Part shown: positions 10,012 to 18,169 of the stretch, one piece after another | How positions within the stretch are numbered: position 1 is the stretch's first letter | How the letters are laid out: every line of letters starts with the position of its first letter | Assembly (NCBI RefSeq): GCF_009831765.1 | Contig: NZ_WSSB01000001.1 | Coordinates: 407,829-471,828 of the forward strand | DNA: 64,000 nucleotides | From: Craterilacuibacter sinensis | GTDB taxonomy: Bacteria; Pseudomonadota; Gammaproteobacteria; Burkholderiales; Chromobacteriaceae | Reading direction: 5' to 3' | Program-made: the position numbers and the translations under genes | The notes under the pieces: model-generated | Told to the model about the DNA's origin: nothing | The model's database searches: none | Seen by the model: the letters and a program-made list of their open reading frames with translations, nothing else

Positions 10012-10605
10012 TTAGTACAGACTGTCGTGCTCGCCGCCAGGTGCGGCTTGAGCCGGCTGGCTATTGCTTACCTGTGTTTCGCTAGGCAGTTCTATCAGCC
10101 CCAGATTGCTGCCGGTTGAAAACGCAAACACCATCAGCATGGCTGCCAGCGGTGAAAACAGCAGGATCCCGCCCAGTACCCGCATGCGGCTGGCACCCGA
10201 GACGGCGACTAGTGCATGCAGCATCACCGTTACACCATAAAATGCGATGGCTATCGTCGCGACCTCGGCCACATCCGTCGGTAACCAGCTGGTCAGCGGT
10301 GTCAAAACCTGAACCAGTCCTGCCACCAGTAGCAGGCTGAACAAGGGCGTCTCGACCGGAGCTTTGGCCAGGCGCAGCCACCACTGCATGAACTGCGCCA
10401 TCAGCAGGGTTTCCATAGCACCGAACACGGTGAAAAACAGCAGTTTGCCGGCGATGTCGCCACCGACGCTGTCCGCGCCAGCGGCTGCGATCATGCCCAG
10501 CAACAGCAATGTTACGACGAGCTGCCACGTCGGGTACTGATAGTGCGCCGCTTCGCGCACGCGCCAGCGCATCAGGTCGAGGGCATCGTGAATCAGTTTA
10601 TCCAT
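10012..10605 (-). CDS. Predicted multi-pass membrane protein of unknown function
   Basis: A 197-residue protein with about five hydrophobic segments. They fall at about 27-45 (TWQLVVTLLLLGMIAAAGA), 53-68, 90-107, 118-137 and 147-165, followed by a polar tail rich in Gln/Ser/Pro. The start MDKLIHDALDLMRWRVREAA at 10605 lies 1 bp beyond the purU stop, so the two are probably co-transcribed. The layout resembles Yip1-type membrane proteins, but I do not recognise it firmly. Confidence 0.7.
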   Translation of the reverse strand: MDKLIHDALDLMRWRVREAAHYQYPTWQLVVTLLLLGMIAAAGADSVGGDIAGKLLFFTVFGAMETLLMAQFMQWWLRLAKAPVETPLFSLLLVAGLVQVLTPLTSWLPTDVAEVATIAIAFYGVTVMLHALVAVSGASRMRVLGGILLFSPLAAMLMVFAFSTGSNLGLIELPSETQVSNSQPAQAAPGGEHDSLY

Positions 10606-10606
10606 C

Positions 10607-11470
10607 TCAGTCGAACACCACGGTCTTGTTGCTGTAGGACAGTACGCGGTTGTCGATATGCCAGCGCACCGCACGCGACAGCACTACCTTCTCCAGATCG
10701 CGGCCCTTTTGCACCAGATCCTCGACATTGTCGCGATGCGAGATGCGGGTGACCTCCTGCTCGATGATCGGACCCTCGTCCAGCTCTTGCGTCACATAGT
10801 GGCTGGTGGCGCCGATCAGCTTCACGCCACGGGCAAAGGCGCGGTGGTAGGGTTTGGCGCCATCGAAAGCCGGCAGGAAGCTGTGGTGGATGTTGATTAC
10901 GCGATCCGGATAGCGTTCGACGAATTTCTCTGACAGCACCTGCATATAGCGCGCCAGTACGATAAAGTCAGTGCCGGCCTCCTGCAGCAGACGCCATTGC
11001 TCGGCTTCTGCCTCGGCCTTGTTCTCTTTGGTCACCGGTACGACATGGAAAGGAATACCGTTGAATTCGACGATGCGGCGGCAGTCTTCATGGTTGGAAA
11101 TCACCAGCGGAATATCGCAGCCCAGCTCGCCGATGCGCCAGCGGTGCAGCAGATCCACTAGGCAGTGTTCGTATTTGGAGACAAAGATCGCCATCTTCGG
11201 TTTTTGTGTCGACAGCGACGTGTGCCACTTCATATTGTGCAGAGTTGCAATCGGTGCGAATGCCGCCTCGAAGCTTTCCATCGGCAGGGTAAAGCCTTCC
11301 AGTTCCCACTGGATGCGCATCAGGAACAGGTTTTCGCTTTCATCCTGATGCTGGTCTGCATGCATGATATTGGCGTTGTAGGTCATCAGGAAATTGGCAA
11401 TGGCGGCAACCAGACCTTTATTGTCCGGGCAGCTGACCAGCAAGGTGGCCGAGGGTTTGTTTTGACTCAT
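10607..11470 (-). CDS. purU: Formyltetrahydrofolate deformylase
   Basis: Cytosolic enzyme splitting 10-formyl-THF to formate and THF, balancing one-carbon pools. The 287-residue protein has an N-terminal ACT domain (about 8-80: ATLLVSCPDNKGLVAAIANF). A formyltransferase domain follows, with VINIHHSFLPAFDGAKPYHRAF (catalytic His) and IGATSHYVTQELDEGPII. Its upstream neighbour folD makes 10-formyl-THF, so the pair forms a sensible metabolic neighbourhood on the same strand. Confidence 0.96.
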   Translation of the reverse strand: MSQNKPSATLLVSCPDNKGLVAAIANFLMTYNANIMHADQHQDESENLFLMRIQWELEGFTLPMESFEAAFAPIATLHNMKWHTSLSTQKPKMAIFVSKYEHCLVDLLHRWRIGELGCDIPLVISNHEDCRRIVEFNGIPFHVVPVTKENKAEAEAEQWRLLQEAGTDFIVLARYMQVLSEKFVERYPDRVINIHHSFLPAFDGAKPYHRAFARGVKLIGATSHYVTQELDEGPIIEQEVTRISHRDNVEDLVQKGRDLEKVVLSRAVRWHIDNRVLSYSNKTVVFD

Positions 11471-11500
11471 GCTTCTCTTTCATATGCATAAAACCCATGC

Positions 11501-11527
11501 AAAACGCCACAGCCTGGGCTGTGGCGT
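11501..11527 (-). terminator. Rho-independent terminator after folD
   Basis: ACGCCACAGCC (11504-11514) and GGCTGTGGCGT (11517-11527) form an 11-bp stem. Read leftward it is followed by TTTT. It separates folD from purU. Confidence 0.75.
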
Positions 11528-11544
11528 GCTTGGGGCGAACGAGC

Positions 11545-12396
11545 TCAGGCGTGCAGATTGGCCGAATCCAGCGTGTTCTGCAACAGGGTTGCGATAGTCA
11601 TCGGGCCGACGCCACCGGGAACCGGGGTAATAAAGGCTGCGCGTTCACGGGCGCTGTCAAATTCGACATCGCCGCATAGTGAGCCATTCTCCAGTCGGTT
11701 GATGCCGACATCGATAACGACCGCGCCCGGCTTGATCCACTCGCCCTTGACGAAATTGGGTTTGCCTACCGCCGCGACCACGATATCGGCTGCAGCGACC
11801 TCGGCTGCCAGATCGGCCGTTGCGCTATGGCAGACGGTGACGGTGGCGCGTGCCAGCAGCATTTCCAGTGCTTGCGGACGGCCAACGATATTGGAGGCGC
11901 CAACGATCACTGCTTTTTTACCCTTAGGATCGATGCCGTAAGACTCAAGCAGCGTCATCACGCCGCGAGGCGTGCAGGGGCGCAGCAACGGCATCTTGAT
12001 CGCCAGGCGACCCATATTGTACGGATGAAAGCCGTCTACATCCTTTTTCGGGTCGATGCGCTCGATCACGGCTTGCGGCTCGATATGCTTGGGTAGAGGC
12101 AGCTGTACCAGAATGCCGTCTACGCTGTCGTCGGCGTTGAGCTGGTCGATGATAGCCAGCAGTTCATCCTGTGTGGTGCTGGCCGGCAGATCCCATGCCA
12201 GCGAACGGATGCCGGCTTTTTCGCAGTTACGCTTTTTATTGCGTACATAAACGCCGGAGGCCGGATCGTCGCCGATCAGGATGACGGCGAGCGCGGGTGC
12301 GCGCTTGCCTGCGGCCAGGCGTGCGTCTACACCCTCGCGTACTTGAGTGATCAGCGTTTCTGCGACTGCCTTGCCATCAATGAGTTGTGCCGACAT
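11545..12396 (-). CDS. folD: Bifunctional methylenetetrahydrofolate dehydrogenase / methenyltetrahydrofolate cyclohydrolase
   Basis: Cytosolic one-carbon enzyme converting 5,10-methylene-THF to 10-formyl-THF with NADP. The 283-residue product begins [15 protein letters not shown]. It has [14 protein letters not shown] with the catalytic lysine (about 46-59), [14 protein letters not shown], the Rossmann motif [18 protein letters not shown] and the C-terminal [19 protein letters not shown]. The start at 12396 replaces an 11-residue longer reading, because homologues start at MSAQ. Confidence 0.96.
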   Translation of the reverse strand: MSAQLIDGKAVAETLITQVREGVDARLAAGKRAPALAVILIGDDPASGVYVRNKKRNCEKAGIRSLAWDLPASTTQDELLAIIDQLNADDSVDGILVQLPLPKHIEPQAVIERIDPKKDVDGFHPYNMGRLAIKMPLLRPCTPRGVMTLLESYGIDPKGKKAVIVGASNIVGRPQALEMLLARATVTVCHSATADLAAEVAAADIVVAAVGKPNFVKGEWIKPGAVVIDVGINRLENGSLCGDVEFDSARERAAFITPVPGGVGPMTIATLLQNTLDSANLHA

Positions 12397-12471
12397 GCGT
12401 GGTATTCCTAGAGGAGGGAGCAGGATCAAAATAGCATTTTCGCATTATTACGCCCTCTTTCTCAATGGGTA

Positions 12472-12500
12472 TTGACAGCGCAAAGGCTAGCCAGTATAGT
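12472..12500 (+). promoter_or_regulatory. Sigma-70 promoter of the tRNA cluster
   Basis: TTGACA (12472-12477) and TATAGT (12495-12500) are separated by exactly 17 bp and lie 16 bp ahead of tRNA-Pro. The -35 is perfect and the -10 has five of six consensus bases. Confidence 0.85.
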
Positions 12501-12515
12501 TTGCTCCTCAGTTGG

Positions 12516-12592
12516 CGGAGTGTGGCGCAGCCCGGTAGCGCACCTGGTTTGGGACCAGGGGGTCCAAGGTTCGAATCCTTGTACTCCGACCA
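12516..12592 (+). tRNA. tRNA-Pro (anticodon TGG)
   Basis: A 77-nt cloverleaf with acceptor CGGAGTG paired to TACTCCG, a discriminator A and an encoded CCA. The anticodon loop TTTGGGA gives TGG. It is first of three tRNAs. Confidence 0.97.
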
Positions 12593-12623
12593 CAAGAACA
12601 CGCAGTACCTGACAGATTGACTT

Positions 12624-12700
12624 GCGCCCGTAGCTCAACCGGATAGAGCACCGACCTTCTAAGTCGGGGGTTACAGGTTCGATTCCTGTCGGGCGCACCA
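12624..12700 (+). tRNA. tRNA-Arg (anticodon TCT)
   Basis: Acceptor GCGCCCG pairs with CGGGCGC. The anticodon stem CCGAC/GTCGG encloses CTTCTAA, giving TCT. CCA is encoded. It sits 31 bp after tRNA-Pro in the same transcript. Confidence 0.97.
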
Positions 12701-12712
12701 CAGTTTTACGGT

Positions 12713-12789
12713 GGTGGATATAGCTCAGTTGGTAGAGTCCCGGATTGTGATTCCGGTTGTCGTGGGTTCGAGCCCCATTATCCACCCCA
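12713..12789 (+). tRNA. tRNA-His (anticodon GTG)
   Basis: Acceptor GTGGATA pairs with TATCCAC. The extra G at -1 (12713), typical of tRNA-His, faces C73. The anticodon loop TTGTGAT gives GTG. CCA is encoded. Confidence 0.97.
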
Positions 12790-12797
12790 AAAATATT

Positions 12798-12833
12798 AAA
12801 ACCCTGATTTCTTTGTGAAATCAGGGTTTTTTT
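12798..12833 (+). terminator. Rho-independent terminator of the tRNA cluster
   Basis: AAACCCTGATTT and AAATCAGGGTTT pair over a short loop and are followed by a run of T. Confidence 0.88.
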
Positions 12834-12835
12834 GC

Positions 12836-13075
12836 GTGGGTAAAACGATTTGCTACACGAACTGTTAAGCAAGACGTGGCGTCAGTCACATGAAAGCCAT
12901 TGCAGAAAATCTTTGCCGGCGCGGAAAAAAGGGGTCTATTATTGCCGCCGCCGGGTTCCCCATGACTTCGAGCCGGTATTTTTTGCGTTTCTGCATCTTT
13001 GCGGCGTCAATGCGAAGTCTTCTGACACCGCGTGCTTTCTCGGAAAGCAGAGTTTCTGACCAATCTGCCATACAA
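12836..13075 (+). pseudogene. Decayed N-terminal fragment of a tyrosine integrase
   Basis: From ATG 12890 the reading is MKAIAENLCRRGKK. After a shift at the AAAAAAGGGG tract (about 12926-12935) another frame continues as KGVYYCRRRVPHDFEPVFF. Together this is the N-terminal pattern of phage-type integrases (NLxRRGxxYYxRRRVPxDF). The rest is missing, and the reading stops by about 13059. The leader GGTAAAACGATTTGCTACAC (12840-12859) resembles that of the intact integrase at 52192. The position just after a tRNA cluster is a typical integration site. I infer an old, lost element. Confidence 0.6.
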
Positions 13076-13177
13076 CAAATCTTAACATTTGATATTGCGC
13101 GCTTAAGCCCGGGTTAATTCCGGTTGGCGAAGATGGCGCTGTCGCCGGCCCTATCGCGCCGGCACCAGGAGCCTAAA

Positions 13178-13339
13178 ATGCAAATCTTCAGCGAACTCTT
13201 TCTTTCCCAAGCGGGTTTAATGAGCATCACCGCTATCGTGGCCGCACTGGCCAAATTCGGTTGGCTCATCGCCTACTTCATTCGTCAGGCCCGAGCCGAT
13301 GAAAAGAGCGCCGCATCCAGACTGGTGAAGCCGATCTGA
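13178..13339 (+). CDS. DUF3149-type mini membrane protein
   Basis: A 53-residue protein whose start at 13178 follows CAGGAG. It begins MQIFSELFLSQAGLMSITAIV, then a single hydrophobic helix (about 15-36) and a charged tail. This is the layout of DUF3149 proteins of betaproteobacteria, whose function is unknown. It is convergent with the lactate dehydrogenase gene. Confidence 0.7.
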   Translation: MQIFSELFLSQAGLMSITAIVAALAKFGWLIAYFIRQARADEKSAASRLVKPI

Positions 13340-13360
13340 TGTCAATCAGCATCCAATTTT

Positions 13361-13408
13361 GCCCCCCGCTGTCTTGCTGCCGATGCGCAAACGGTTGTGG
13401 CGGGGGGC
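13361..13408. terminator. Inverted repeat between convergent genes
   Basis: GCCCCCCGC (13361-13369) and GCGGGGGGC (13400-13408) could pair over a 30-nt loop between the DUF3149 gene and lldD. There is no T run, so a terminator role is only possible. Confidence 0.35.
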
Positions 13409-13415
13409 TTGCCGC

Positions 13416-14549
13416 TTAGCGCACCAGAATATCCGGGCCGATATCGCGGATGGTCTGTTTGCCGGTGAGTGCCATGCTGACATCCAGTTCCTTATGCAAA
13501 ATTTCCAGCATGCGGGTGACGCCTTCTTCACCCATTGCCCCCAGCCCATACAGGAATGCCCGCCCAATCATGCTGGCTTTGGCACCCAGAGCCGTGGCTT
13601 TGAGAATGTCTTGTCCACTGCGGATGCCGCCATCGAACCAGACTTCAATCTCCGAGCCTACCGCATCGACAATAGCGGGCAGGGCGGCGATCGATGACAT
13701 GGCGCCATCCAGCTGGCGCCCGCCATGGTTGCTGACCACGATGGCGTCGGCGCCGGTGGCGACCGCCAGCCTGGCATCTTCGACATCCAGTATGCCTTTC
13801 AAGATCAGTTTGCCGCCCCATTCCTGCTTGATCCACGCCACATCGTCCCAGCTGAGCGTCGGGTCGAACTGTTGGGCCGTCCACTGGCTGAGCGACACGA
13901 TATCGCCGCCACCGGCAACATGACCGGCCAGGTTGCCGAAGGTTTTGCGCCCGCGCAGCGCGCGCAGCGCCCAGGCGGGTTTGGAGCCGATGTCCAGAAT
14001 ATTGGCCAGCGTCAGCTTGGGCGGCACCGACATGCCGTTTTTCAGATCCTTGTGGCGCTGGCCGAGAATTTGCAGATCCAGCGTCAGCACCAGCGCCGAG
14101 CAGCGGGCGGCCTTGGCGCGCTGGATCAGGGCGCGGATAAAGCCACGGTCGCGCATTACATATAGCTGGAACCAGAACGGCTGGCGGGTGGCGGCGGCTA
14201 CGTCTTCAATCGAGCAGATGCTCATGGTCGACAGGGTAAACGGGATGCCGAATTTTTCGGCCGCGCGGGCACCGAGGATTTCGCCATCGGCCCATTGCAT
14301 GCCGGCCAGCCCGGTCGGCGCGATGACTACTGGCATCCGCACCGGCTGGCCTAGCAAGGTGGTGGCAGTGCTGCGTGTTTCCACATTGATGGCGACGCGC
14401 TGGCGCAGCTTGATAGCCGCCAGATCGCTACTGTTGCTGCGGTAGGTGCTTTCGGTGTAGGCACCACTGTCGGCGTAGTCGTAAAAGGCTTTGGGTACGC
14501 GTTTTTGCGCCAGTTGGCGCAGGTCTTCCACACAGGTAATCACGGGCAT
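13416..14549 (-). CDS. lldD: FMN-dependent L-lactate dehydrogenase (alpha-hydroxy-acid oxidising family)
   Basis: Membrane-associated flavoenzyme expected to oxidise L-lactate to pyruvate and feed the respiratory chain. The 377-residue length fits. It begins MPVITCVEDLRQLAQKRVPKAFYDY, and contains VVIAPTGLAGMQW and FQLYVMRDRGF. The active-site motif VVSNHGGRQLDG carries the catalytic His, followed by the FMN phosphate-binding stretch EVWFDGGIRSGQDILKALAL-like. No lldP permease or lldR regulator is beside it. Other 2-hydroxyacids (mandelate, glycolate) cannot be excluded. Confidence 0.88.
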   Translation of the reverse strand: MPVITCVEDLRQLAQKRVPKAFYDYADSGAYTESTYRSNSSDLAAIKLRQRVAINVETRSTATTLLGQPVRMPVVIAPTGLAGMQWADGEILGARAAEKFGIPFTLSTMSICSIEDVAAATRQPFWFQLYVMRDRGFIRALIQRAKAARCSALVLTLDLQILGQRHKDLKNGMSVPPKLTLANILDIGSKPAWALRALRGRKTFGNLAGHVAGGGDIVSLSQWTAQQFDPTLSWDDVAWIKQEWGGKLILKGILDVEDARLAVATGADAIVVSNHGGRQLDGAMSSIAALPAIVDAVGSEIEVWFDGGIRSGQDILKATALGAKASMIGRAFLYGLGAMGEEGVTRMLEILHKELDVSMALTGKQTIRDIGPDILVR

Positions 14550-14587
14550 GGTTTAGGTCCGCTGAGGGTTTGGGCAGTTGTCACCGC

Positions 14588-16057
14588 CTACTGGTTTTTG
14601 TATTCGAATAGCTGGTAGTGGGTGTTTTGCATCAGCAAACGGGTGGCCTGAATGGCGATTTCCTGTGCGCCATGGCGGACAATGAACGGGCGCAGGGTGT
14701 TGAACGCGCGTCCTGCCATCAGCAGCAAGCCGCAGCCGCTATGGCGCAGGCTGGCTTTTAGCATGATGGCCTGTTGCCAGCTCGTGCCGAGCGAGTTATC
14801 GGGGCGTATTTCCACGGCTTGCGGCTGTTTGCCCATGTATTCGATGCCGTACCAGGTTTGCGCATCATGGCTGTTGATGCGGCGCACGATGCCGCAGCGC
14901 CAGTGGCGCGGTTTGCTGCTGATCAGTATCACCTCGCCCGGTTGTATATGGTACAGCCGGCCTTCGCCTTGCAACTGGACACCGGACAGGCTCAGATCGA
15001 CTACAAGCAGTTCCGGCGCGCCAGTGTCTTCACCTGCTGCCGCTGTGGCTTCTGCGGCCAGTGCCGCCCAGCAGTCGGGCAGCGAACTTAACAGGCGCAG
15101 CTTATTGCTTTCCAGGCGCCTACGCCGGCGGTGACGCCGCCGTGCCGGGTGGCGCCAGTTTTGCTGCAGTTGCAGCAGCAACTGTAGCTGGATTTGCGAT
15201 ACCGGTTCGGGCAGGGCTTGCAGCCGCGCCTGCAAGCTATCCAGTAGTGTGGCCAAATCCAGCTGCCACCATGGGCCGGGCGCTTTGCGCGCGGGCCAGT
15301 CGGTGATAAAGCGGGGCGGGGTGTCGCCGGCACTGCTGAAGACAAAGCCTCCCTCTTCCGGCAACTCGCCCGTCGCGGCCAGCAGTTGCAGATGGCGGGC
15401 TTCTTCCTGCATTAACGGAATAAAGGCGTTCAGTGACGCCTGGTCCATGCCGTTGCTGGCGATCAAACCGGTCAGCAAGATGGCCGCATAGCGGGCGGCC
15501 AGCGTGATGGCGGGCTCTCCGGCCGTTTTTTGTGCCCAGTTCTTGGCCGCGATATGGGCATAGATTTGATGGCAATCCAGCCAGAAGCCGGCAGGCAGTT
15601 GGGCATGATGGCGGGTGAAATAAAGCTGTAGCTGCCAGGCGCTATCCAGAGCCTGCGCCAGCGCTTCCACGCGCGGCTTGCTGCTGGCGAGCCAGCCGCC
15701 ACCGCTGCGGTCGCGCAGCATGGCCAGCCGTTTGTAACCCTGATGCAGGGCGATTTCAAGCTGCAGGGCGAGCGCCTGCAAGTGGCTGCCGGCCTCTGCG
15801 TCGTCACGGCTGCGCTCGCGTGCCAGCGCATCAAGCCGGGTTTGCAGACGGCTGCTGGTGGTGCGCGCCGCTTGCAGCGACAACTGCAAAGTGTCGGCCG
15901 ACAGCGGGCAATTGCCGACCTTGTCCAGCCAGAGCAGCAGAACCCGCGCCGCTTCATCCGCGTCCAGTGCGGTCGTGGACGGAAAGCGGGGCAGCAGCGG
16001 TTCGGGGCTGGCCGGTGACAGTAAAAAAGGCAGCGAGGGCAGGGTCAGATCGGTCAC
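14588..16057 (-). CDS. PilZ-domain protein, candidate c-di-GMP effector
   Basis: A 489-residue cytosolic protein. The first about 310 residues are helical, Ala/Leu/Gln-rich and unassigned. The C-terminal part carries an Arg-rich stretch (HPARRRHRRRRRLE, about 316) followed by VDLSLSGVQLQGEGRLYHI (about 370). The D-x-S-x-x-G motif plus upstream RxxxR is the hallmark of c-di-GMP-binding PilZ domains. It is divergent from the lateral flagellin gene at 16298 and borders the flagellar cluster, so it may link c-di-GMP to lateral motility; this is inference. The long N-terminal domain is unlike YcgR. Confidence 0.7.
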   Translation of the reverse strand: MTDLTLPSLPFLLSPASPEPLLPRFPSTTALDADEAARVLLLWLDKVGNCPLSADTLQLSLQAARTTSSRLQTRLDALARERSRDDAEAGSHLQALALQLEIALHQGYKRLAMLRDRSGGGWLASSKPRVEALAQALDSAWQLQLYFTRHHAQLPAGFWLDCHQIYAHIAAKNWAQKTAGEPAITLAARYAAILLTGLIASNGMDQASLNAFIPLMQEEARHLQLLAATGELPEEGGFVFSSAGDTPPRFITDWPARKAPGPWWQLDLATLLDSLQARLQALPEPVSQIQLQLLLQLQQNWRHPARRRHRRRRRLESNKLRLLSSLPDCWAALAAEATAAAGEDTGAPELLVVDLSLSGVQLQGEGRLYHIQPGEVILISSKPRHWRCGIVRRINSHDAQTWYGIEYMGKQPQAVEIRPDNSLGTSWQQAIMLKASLRHSGCGLLLMAGRAFNTLRPFIVRHGAQEIAIQATRLLMQNTHYQLFEYKNQ

Positions 16058-16297
16058 GGCAGGCTTGCGGGGCTGGAAATGATGAAATCATATCATTATG
16101 CAGGCTATAGCGTCGTGTTGGTAAAGTCCGCGATTATTTTGTAGTGGGCACTTGAAAACCGTATTTGTCCGGCTGTGGAAGATGCGAGTAAAAAATTTAG
16201 CGGCCGGATTTAAGTGTTGCTGCAAGCCGGTCGTCTTGTATCAGTGAAGGCGCTGGAATGAGTGCCTCAATTGATAACAAAACCGGAGAAATCTATC
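16058..16297. promoter_or_regulatory. Divergent promoter region, PilZ gene and lateral flagellin
   Basis: This 240-bp AT-rich gap holds the flagellin promoter. I looked for TAAA-N15-GCCGATAA (sigma-28) and for GG-N10-GC (sigma-54) and found no clean match. The flagellin ribosome-binding site GGAGA is at 16285-16289. Confidence 0.4.
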
Positions 16298-17131
16298 ATG
16301 CTGAGCCTGCACACCAACGCCGCATCGCTGTTTACCAAGAGCAACCTCAACGCCAACCAGAGTGGACTGTCCACTTCTATGACCCGTCTGGGTACCGGCT
16401 TGCGCATCAACAGTGCAATGGACGACGCAGCCGGCCTGCAGATCGCTACCCGTCTGGATGCCCAGAGCCGCGGCATGTCGGTTGCCATGCGCAACACCCA
16501 GAACGCCACTTCGATGATGCAGACTGCCGAAGGCGCGCTGAACGAAGTATCCAATATCACCCTGCGGATGAAGGATCTGGCGACCCAGGCTGCGGATGGT
16601 GCCAGCTCGGCCGCAGATCGTACCGCAATGGAAACCGAGTTTAATGCTCTGGCTTTGGAAGTTGACAATATTGTCGGTAATACCAAGTTTGGTGGCGAGA
16701 AGCTATTGGATGCGGCTGCTGGGTTTGGCAAGGGTGCAGTCACCTTCCAGATTGGTGCCGATGGCGCCGAGAAATATGCTTTTGACGTGTCCACCAAGTT
16801 GGGCACGATGAAAACGGCAACGGATGCCCTGAAAGGTGGTGACTTGGATGCTGCTGCTAACGCCGCAATCGGCCTTGCTGACACCGCGTTGAAAGCCATC
16901 AGTGATGTGCGCTCGGACCTTGGTGCAGGTGCCAACCGCTTGCAGCACGTATACAACAACCTGGCTAACGTCAATAACAATACCCTGATGGCCAAGGGCC
17001 GCATCATGGATACCGACTACGCGTCCGAATCGGCCAGCATGACTTCCAAGCAGATGCTGATGCAGGCCGGCACCTCGATGCTGAAGCAGTCCGGCTCGAT
17101 GAGCCAGCTGGCAATGTCGCTGCTGCAGTAA
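16298..17131 (+). CDS. lafA: Lateral-type flagellin
   Basis: Secreted filament subunit. The 277-residue product has the conserved D0/D1 N-terminal region (MLSLHTNAASLFTKSNLNAN, then RLGTGLRINSAMDDAAGLQI). The C-terminal helix ends SQLAMSLLQ, and a short central part lacks large D2/D3 domains. The start at 16298 follows GGAGAAATCTATC. Its place at the edge of a second full flagellar cluster with its own sigma-28, MotA and MotB points to a lateral filament. A strong terminator follows, so it is probably monocistronic and highly expressed. Confidence 0.93.
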   Translation: MLSLHTNAASLFTKSNLNANQSGLSTSMTRLGTGLRINSAMDDAAGLQIATRLDAQSRGMSVAMRNTQNATSMMQTAEGALNEVSNITLRMKDLATQAADGASSAADRTAMETEFNALALEVDNIVGNTKFGGEKLLDAAAGFGKGAVTFQIGADGAEKYAFDVSTKLGTMKTATDALKGGDLDAAANAAIGLADTALKAISDVRSDLGAGANRLQHVYNNLANVNNNTLMAKGRIMDTDYASESASMTSKQMLMQAGTSMLKQSGSMSQLAMSLLQ

Positions 17132-17160
17132 GCCATAGACGCTTGGCGTCTTGATTGATC

Positions 17161-17192
17161 AAGCCGGTTGCCTGTTTGGCGCCGGCTTTTTT
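17161..17192 (+). terminator. Rho-independent terminator after flagellin
   Basis: AAGCCGG (17161-17167) pairs with CCGGCTT (17182-17188), with an inner GCC/GGC pair, and is followed by TTTT. Confidence 0.8.
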
Positions 17193-17206
17193 CATGCGGG
17201 GAATGT

Positions 17207-18169
17207 ATGGGTGAACGCATTATGGCGGTCAGTGCCGCCTTGCCGCCGATTGCGGTGCGTAGCCGCGACGGCGATGTGCTGTTGCGTCCGGGCGAGCTGC
17301 TCAAGCTGATGCTGATGGCGCATCAGGCCGACGGTACGGTATTGCTGCAAGGCGAAGGGGTGAGTGTCAGCTTGCGCTGGCCGGCCTATCTGCCTTCCCC
17401 TGCGCCTGGTTCGCTCTGGCCGTTCGTGGTGCGTGCGGTGTCGCCGCGGCTGGAGCTGGCCTGGCCGCAGCGCGCGAGCGATCAGGCTGCGCTGGCACCG
17501 CCCGAAGCCGGCGGGCGTGCCTGGGTTCAGGATGCCGCCAGCGCGCCGTTATTGCAGCGCAAGACGCCGGCACCGGCGCAATTGGCGCAAGACTGGCAAA
17601 CAGCCTTGTCCGGTGCGCTGCTGGCCGAAAGCCAGCGTCAGGTTTTGCGCGAGCAGCGGCATTTTTCTGCCGCCTGGCTGCAGGCGGGCGGCGGCTTGCC
17701 CGAGACGCCTGCGGCGCCGGCCTTGCCGCTGAGCCTGCCGTTCTGGCTATGGGGCGGGCCACGCGTGCGCCTTGATCTGGCCGAGCGCGAGGCGGAGGCC
17801 GGTGGTGCGTTGCCGCTTGCACTGGCCGATCTGGTGCTGGAAATCGAGCTGGAGGAGGCCGGGCTGGTACGGCTGGTGTTGCGTGCCCATGGTGGCGGGG
17901 TGGCGCTGCTGCTGGCTGCGTCGGTGCCAGGTTGCGTCTGGCTGACATCGCGCTTGCCTGCCATCCGCAGTGCCTTGCGTCAGGCCGGCCTTGCGCTGCT
18001 GGCCTGCCATATCGTGCAAAGCGGGCCGCCGCGCCTGTTGCCTGGCTGCCGTTTGCCGGCAATGGCATCCCGGCCTTTGCCGCTGCCCTTGTTTGAGGTG
18101 GCGGTGCTGACGGTGCTGGCTTGCAGCCCGGCGCTGGCGGCGTTTAGCCCAGCGTCCCGATCAGGCTGA
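17207..18169 (+). CDS. FliK-like protein with Flg_hook C-terminal domain
   Basis: A 320-residue protein rich in Ala, Leu, Pro and Arg. Residues about 205-285 (ALADLVLEIELEEAGLVRLVLRAHGGGVALLL, then LPAIRSALRQAGLAL) have the pattern of the hook-length control Flg_hook domain. The N-terminal half starts with a beta-rich segment (VRSRDGDVLLRPGELLKLML). Start ATG 17207 follows GGGGA; ATG 17222 is an alternative. A second, more typical FliK is at 32440, so this may be a FliK paralogue acting with FlhB. It is convergent with flhA and their 3' ends overlap by 26 bp. Confidence 0.6.
   Translation: MGERIMAVSAALPPIAVRSRDGDVLLRPGELLKLMLMAHQADGTVLLQGEGVSVSLRWPAYLPSPAPGSLWPFVVRAVSPRLELAWPQRASDQAALAPPEAGGRAWVQDAASAPLLQRKTPAPAQLAQDWQTALSGALLAESQRQVLREQRHFSAAWLQAGGGLPETPAAPALPLSLPFWLWGGPRVRLDLAEREAEAGGALPLALADLVLEIELEEAGLVRLVLRAHGGGVALLLAASVPGCVWLTSRLPAIRSALRQAGLALLACHIVQSGPPRLLPGCRLPAMASRPLPLPLFEVAVLTVLACSPALAAFSPASRSG

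Noticed and set aside
16058..16297. Sigma-54 promoter for the lateral flagellin (GG and TTGC near 16212-16226)
   Set aside because: The spacing is 11 bp instead of the required 10, so it does not fit.
16267..17007. 246-residue minus-strand frame under the flagellin gene
   Set aside because: It is the complement of a strongly conserved flagellin and matches no family; it is a shadow.
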